Origin: an uncultured Erwinia sp.
GTDB taxonomy: Bacteria > Pseudomonadota > Gammaproteobacteria > Enterobacterales > Enterobacteriaceae
NCBI GenBank assembly: GCA_946221915.1
Contig: CAMIKG010000006.1
Location: forward strand, 62,001 to 126,000
DNA: 64,000 nt
Direction: 5' to 3'
Shown here piece after piece: positions 61,422 through 64,000 of the stretch. Under the pieces are notes generated by a model that was not told the origin of the DNA, searched no databases, and worked only from the letters and a program-made list of their open reading frames with translations. Numbering within the stretch: the stretch's first letter is position 1; each line of letters begins with the position of its first letter. A program made the position numbers and the translations under genes.

Positions 61422-63611
61422 TTAATCCTTATTAATGTCATCAATGTAGCCAATTGAAAGATGAAGATCGCTCTTTCCTGTCATCTCTTCAGCTAAATAC
61501 ATATCATATAATCTCATCGCTTCAGCCATGCTTTTGGCTGGTTGGCCATATCTGCCTGGAGGAAGACTAGCCCATTCATAGCTTAACTGGTCTAACGCCT
61601 GAGTTATTTCACCGGCCATAATACGTTCAAGTGATTTCTTTCTTTTATATTTAAAAATTAAAACACAAAATTTATCCTGTGATTCAGGAGAGAAATCAAG
61701 AATTCCGTATTGCTTCCGGCGCTTTACCATACCAGGATCATTCCAGGTATATCCCATAACCTGATATGCTCCAGCAGCTGTGGAGGTTAATTTCCCTCTG
61801 GTTATCGATATTCCGGGGTGATTACTATAATCTTTGTGATAATCATTAATGAATGATTGTCCGCCAAAAAGTGTCTCATAGCCTTTTTCACCTACCGTTC
61901 CTTCACCAACCCTAAGCATTCTCATGAACGCTCTTACTCTGGCTTCTTCTGGTGTTAATGTTTGAAGGCTAATTACATCTAAAAACTCAATCGGATGAAA
62001 ATGCCAGATAGCCTCATCTTTACTAAACGCCGGAACTTTACTCATCCACTCATGTGCATCCAGCCATTCCCTGGCATATGCCAGCCAGTCGCCAGAAAGT
62101 TGTTCAAGTACGGATTTCCATTTTGGGTGGGCGCTGTCTCCGTTCCACTCACTTTCATGCTTTACCACCAACCTGCGCAATAAAAATGCTGCCTGTGGAT
62201 GTCTGTGTTGCAGACCGTGCATGATGCTTTTCCGGTACATTTCCATTTCCATGGCAGAGATTTTACCATCCCGGTTTAAATCAAGTTTGTCAGCCAGTTG
62301 AGAGTTATACACGCTCAACTCCTTTGATTCCAGATCCCGCTCCGGCCAAATCTCGCCGCTAAGCCAGCGTAAGGCGCTGCTAATCCACTTTTCCTCAAGG
62401 CTGAGTTTAAAGTTTTGAGCAGGTTCCTGTTCCAGCGCTGTAAATTTCAGAGAAGACAGGTCGTGCTGACTGACGAGGTTAACCCCATCCTGATGCATCC
62501 AGGTATGCGGACGTAGTTGATACCACATCACTCCAGTTTCATCTTTGAAGGGGCTGGCATCCTGGTAGGCGATGATTTTTTCGCTATCTCCTCTGGTAGT
62601 TATCACGTTCATCGGTTGAAACATGCGTGTGCTGCCATTTTTTTCGGAGTGGTATAAAGGCTGCCCTTCCTTAACCAGAATATACTGTTGGCCTGTTTTA
62701 AGATGGCCGGGATTATTGAGAAAGGACGGCATATTGCCATCGTTACTGATGACTTCAATATGCGAGAACCAGTCTGTTGTGATGACGCCATGCTGGCCTG
62801 GGGCATCATCGCGTGCCAGAAAGCCCACCGCATCACCTGCATTGATCGTTATGGGAGATGAAGGACAGACTACTGCATCATATTTCCCCTGCTTAACCGC
62901 AGCAGACATCCATGCAGGAAAGTTTGCATATTGTTCGTCCGCAGGTTCGGCATAGGAGGGACGGACGGAAGACCAGAATTTCCCTCCTTCTGCCGCCCCG
63001 TTTTTAATTTTTTGCGCTAATCCGAAAACCTCCGGGTGTCCATTGCTGAGCAAAAACGTTTCCTGACGCTCAACCTGAAACTGGTCACCTGTTCTGAGGT
63101 ATGCTTTTTCTATTACATCTGGCATCGGCTGGCCGTGAGTTTCATTGCCATGATACTGACGCATTAGAAGGCCATTTCCCTGGGCCGTAACCTGATAAAC
63201 CTTCCTTTTCGGATAGCAACAAAGTGGGGCAAGGTGCATATAAAGGGTGAAAAAAGTCAGCCAGGTTGAGGAGTCGGTGGAAGGCTTGTGAACTGAACGA
63301 ACCAGCAAGAATGAGGTTGAATACTGGAGAGATGTATCGCCAAATTTGCCCGAGTAATAATCCTGGTTCAGGCGCCAGGCGACGACATCACCGTCTGCAA
63401 CACACTGCAAAGGAATCGCGGTTCCGTTGTCATCCGGTGTAATAACAGACTGCGGTGCAGTGTTACGACTGATATGTATTCCTCCATGCCACATGCCGTT
63501 AGAGGACGATAACCACTGTCCATGTTTTTCCCTGCGCAGAAGATCCTGTAACTCTTCAGGATTACTAAAATCTTTTCCGCCAGATTTCCGGATTGGATAG
63601 CCTGTTTTCAT
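61422..63611 (-). CDS. T6SS-associated peptidoglycan-degrading effector (M23-like + EF-hand + lambda-type lysozyme)
   Basis: 729 residues, no signal peptide, so export must be by another machine; a PAAR gene lies just upstream. Order: M23/LytM-like region (about 25-350; W-H-G-G-I-H-I, V-A-D-G-D-V-V-A-W; the usual HxGxD is G-I-H, so probably degenerate), a linker, an EF-hand-like loop D-L-N-R-D-G-K-I-S near 455, and a C-terminal domain (about 560-729) like phage lambda endolysin (GH104 lytic transglycosylase): R-V-G-E-G-T with the catalytic Glu, G-G-Q-S-F, T-S-T-A-A-G-A-Y-Q, D-F-S-P-E-S-Q-D and W-A-S-L-P. It should cut glycan strands in a rival's periplasm. Confidence 0.85.
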   Translation of the reverse strand: MKTGYPIRKSGGKDFSNPEELQDLLRREKHGQWLSSSNGMWHGGIHISRNTAPQSVITPDDNGTAIPLQCVADGDVVAWRLNQDYYSGKFGDTSLQYSTSFLLVRSVHKPSTDSSTWLTFFTLYMHLAPLCCYPKRKVYQVTAQGNGLLMRQYHGNETHGQPMPDVIEKAYLRTGDQFQVERQETFLLSNGHPEVFGLAQKIKNGAAEGGKFWSSVRPSYAEPADEQYANFPAWMSAAVKQGKYDAVVCPSSPITINAGDAVGFLARDDAPGQHGVITTDWFSHIEVISNDGNMPSFLNNPGHLKTGQQYILVKEGQPLYHSEKNGSTRMFQPMNVITTRGDSEKIIAYQDASPFKDETGVMWYQLRPHTWMHQDGVNLVSQHDLSSLKFTALEQEPAQNFKLSLEEKWISSALRWLSGEIWPERDLESKELSVYNSQLADKLDLNRDGKISAMEMEMYRKSIMHGLQHRHPQAAFLLRRLVVKHESEWNGDSAHPKWKSVLEQLSGDWLAYAREWLDAHEWMSKVPAFSKDEAIWHFHPIEFLDVISLQTLTPEEARVRAFMRMLRVGEGTVGEKGYETLFGGQSFINDYHKDYSNHPGISITRGKLTSTAAGAYQVMGYTWNDPGMVKRRKQYGILDFSPESQDKFCVLIFKYKRKKSLERIMAGEITQALDQLSYEWASLPPGRYGQPAKSMAEAMRLYDMYLAEEMTGKSDLHLSIGYIDDINKD

Positions 63612-63683
63612 GGTGACTCCATGCTTGCCTGCATAATTTTTTATCTTTGTAGCAACGAAAAAGTGAACTAACTCCGGAGGTCA

Positions 63684-64000
63684 TCAGCGCGAAAATATTG
63701 CCGATGCAGGTTTTATTTCAGGAAGCAGTGGCGGCGTCAGCGCCAGCAAAGGAGCGCGGCTTAGCACTGACCGGTTGCCGCATTCATGCGTTGGGGACTG
63801 AAATGGCGTGTCACCAATGATGACGTTACTACTGCCGGTAATAATCGTACCGCCACAATTGATCGCGTCGCTAATGCGGGCTGCGGGCTTACCGTTAATC
63901 AGCACAGTGGATGAACCTGACGAAATTTTACGGGAATGTACCCCATGCGGTGCATTCGGGCAGGGACAGCCATGAAGCTGGACTGCATCCCCTTTACGGG
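63684..64000 (-). CDS. PAAR-domain T6SS spike-tip protein (5' end outside window)
   Basis: The frame is open to the window edge, giving at least 105 residues. Visible: H-G-C-P-C-P-N-A-P-H-G-V-H, S-S-G-S-S-T-V-L-I-N-G-K-P-A-A-R-I-S-D-A (split), C-G-G-T-I-I-T-G-S-S-N-V-I-I-G-D, the PAAR beta-prism with its zinc-site His/Cys residues. PAAR proteins cap VgrG and carry effectors. It lies 72 nt upstream of the effector gene on the same strand, so the order is PAAR, effector, immunity. Confidence 0.9.
   Translation of the reverse strand, partial: RKGDAVQLHGCPCPNAPHGVHSRKISSGSSTVLINGKPAARISDAINCGGTIITGSSNVIIGDTPFQSPTHECGNRSVLSRAPLLALTPPLLPEIKPASAIFSR

Overview
The window looks like chromosomal DNA from a plant- or environment-associated enterobacterium of the Erwiniaceae (Pantoea/Erwinia type). 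This rests on gene content and close resemblance of several products to Enterobacterales families (YlaC, YdcR, FtnA, FepA, YjiH/YjiG, BhsA-like DUF1471). The Mdc malonate decarboxylase cluster and the GMC/cytochrome c sugar-acid dehydrogenase trio fit the same lifestyle. Most of the sequence is GC-rich core-like DNA. AT-richer patches (2.6-3.3 kb, 8-10 kb, 14.2-14.5 kb, 59.4-63.7 kb) coincide with antagonism genes or non-coding DNA. No tRNA, rRNA, CRISPR array, insertion sequence or integrase was recognised.

Layout. 1-9.6 kb: 3' part of a giant contact-dependent inhibition exoprotein (CdiA) with a nuclease-like C-terminal toxin, a small candidate immunity gene and a macrodomain gene packed head-to-tail. 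9.7-15.6 kb: DUF2569 membrane protein, Rpn nuclease, YdcR/MocR regulator, YlaC, an unknown membrane protein and a cupin, with a non-coding AT-rich stretch. 16.0-24.1 kb: complete malonate decarboxylase operon mdcABCDEFGH with convergent mdcR. 24.3-27.4 kb: a PAS-PAS-PAS-GGDEF-EAL protein and ferritin FtnA. 27.8-30.1 kb: yjiH-yjiG and an M20 amidohydrolase. 30.4 kb: a LacI-type regulator. 31.7-35.6 kb: three-subunit membrane dehydrogenase (Tat-exported small subunit, FAD/GMC subunit, triheme cytochrome c). 35.6-37.6 kb: a toxin-antitoxin pair and an exported amidohydrolase. 37.8-41.3 kb: a possible terminated small RNA, then a sugar-type periplasmic binding protein, a Gfo/Idh/MocA oxidoreductase and a TIM-barrel isomerase/epimerase. 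The same 20-bp operator sequence lies in front of this operon, inside it, and in front of the LacI gene. 41.3-42.1 kb: a repeat-rich non-coding region. 42.5-45.4 kb: a SiaABCD-type partner-switching/c-di-GMP operon. 45.8-51.2 kb: a dedicated Ton system (exbD-tonB-receptor-exbB) joined to an exported phospholipase-D-family protein. 51.2-57.3 kb: a siderophore ABC importer divergent from fepA, with Fur-like sites between them. 57.5-60.8 kb: HNH nuclease, lipoprotein, small exported protein, an Imm31-like orphan immunity gene and a small membrane protein. 61.0-64.0 kb: type VI secretion PAAR protein, a large peptidoglycan-degrading effector and an exported candidate immunity protein.

How the parts fit. 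Both ends of the window are interbacterial-competition loci (CDI on the left, a T6SS PAAR-effector-immunity module on the right). The middle is carbon acquisition (malonate, sugar acids, an unknown polyol or sugar), iron acquisition and c-di-GMP signalling. The most notable items are the LacI regulon defined by five matching operator sites, the Ton system linked to a PLD-family enzyme, the CBS-domain variant of SiaA, the multidomain T6SS effector with its immunity candidate, the cdiI-macrodomain arrangement, and the terminated structured transcript candidate near 37.9 kb.
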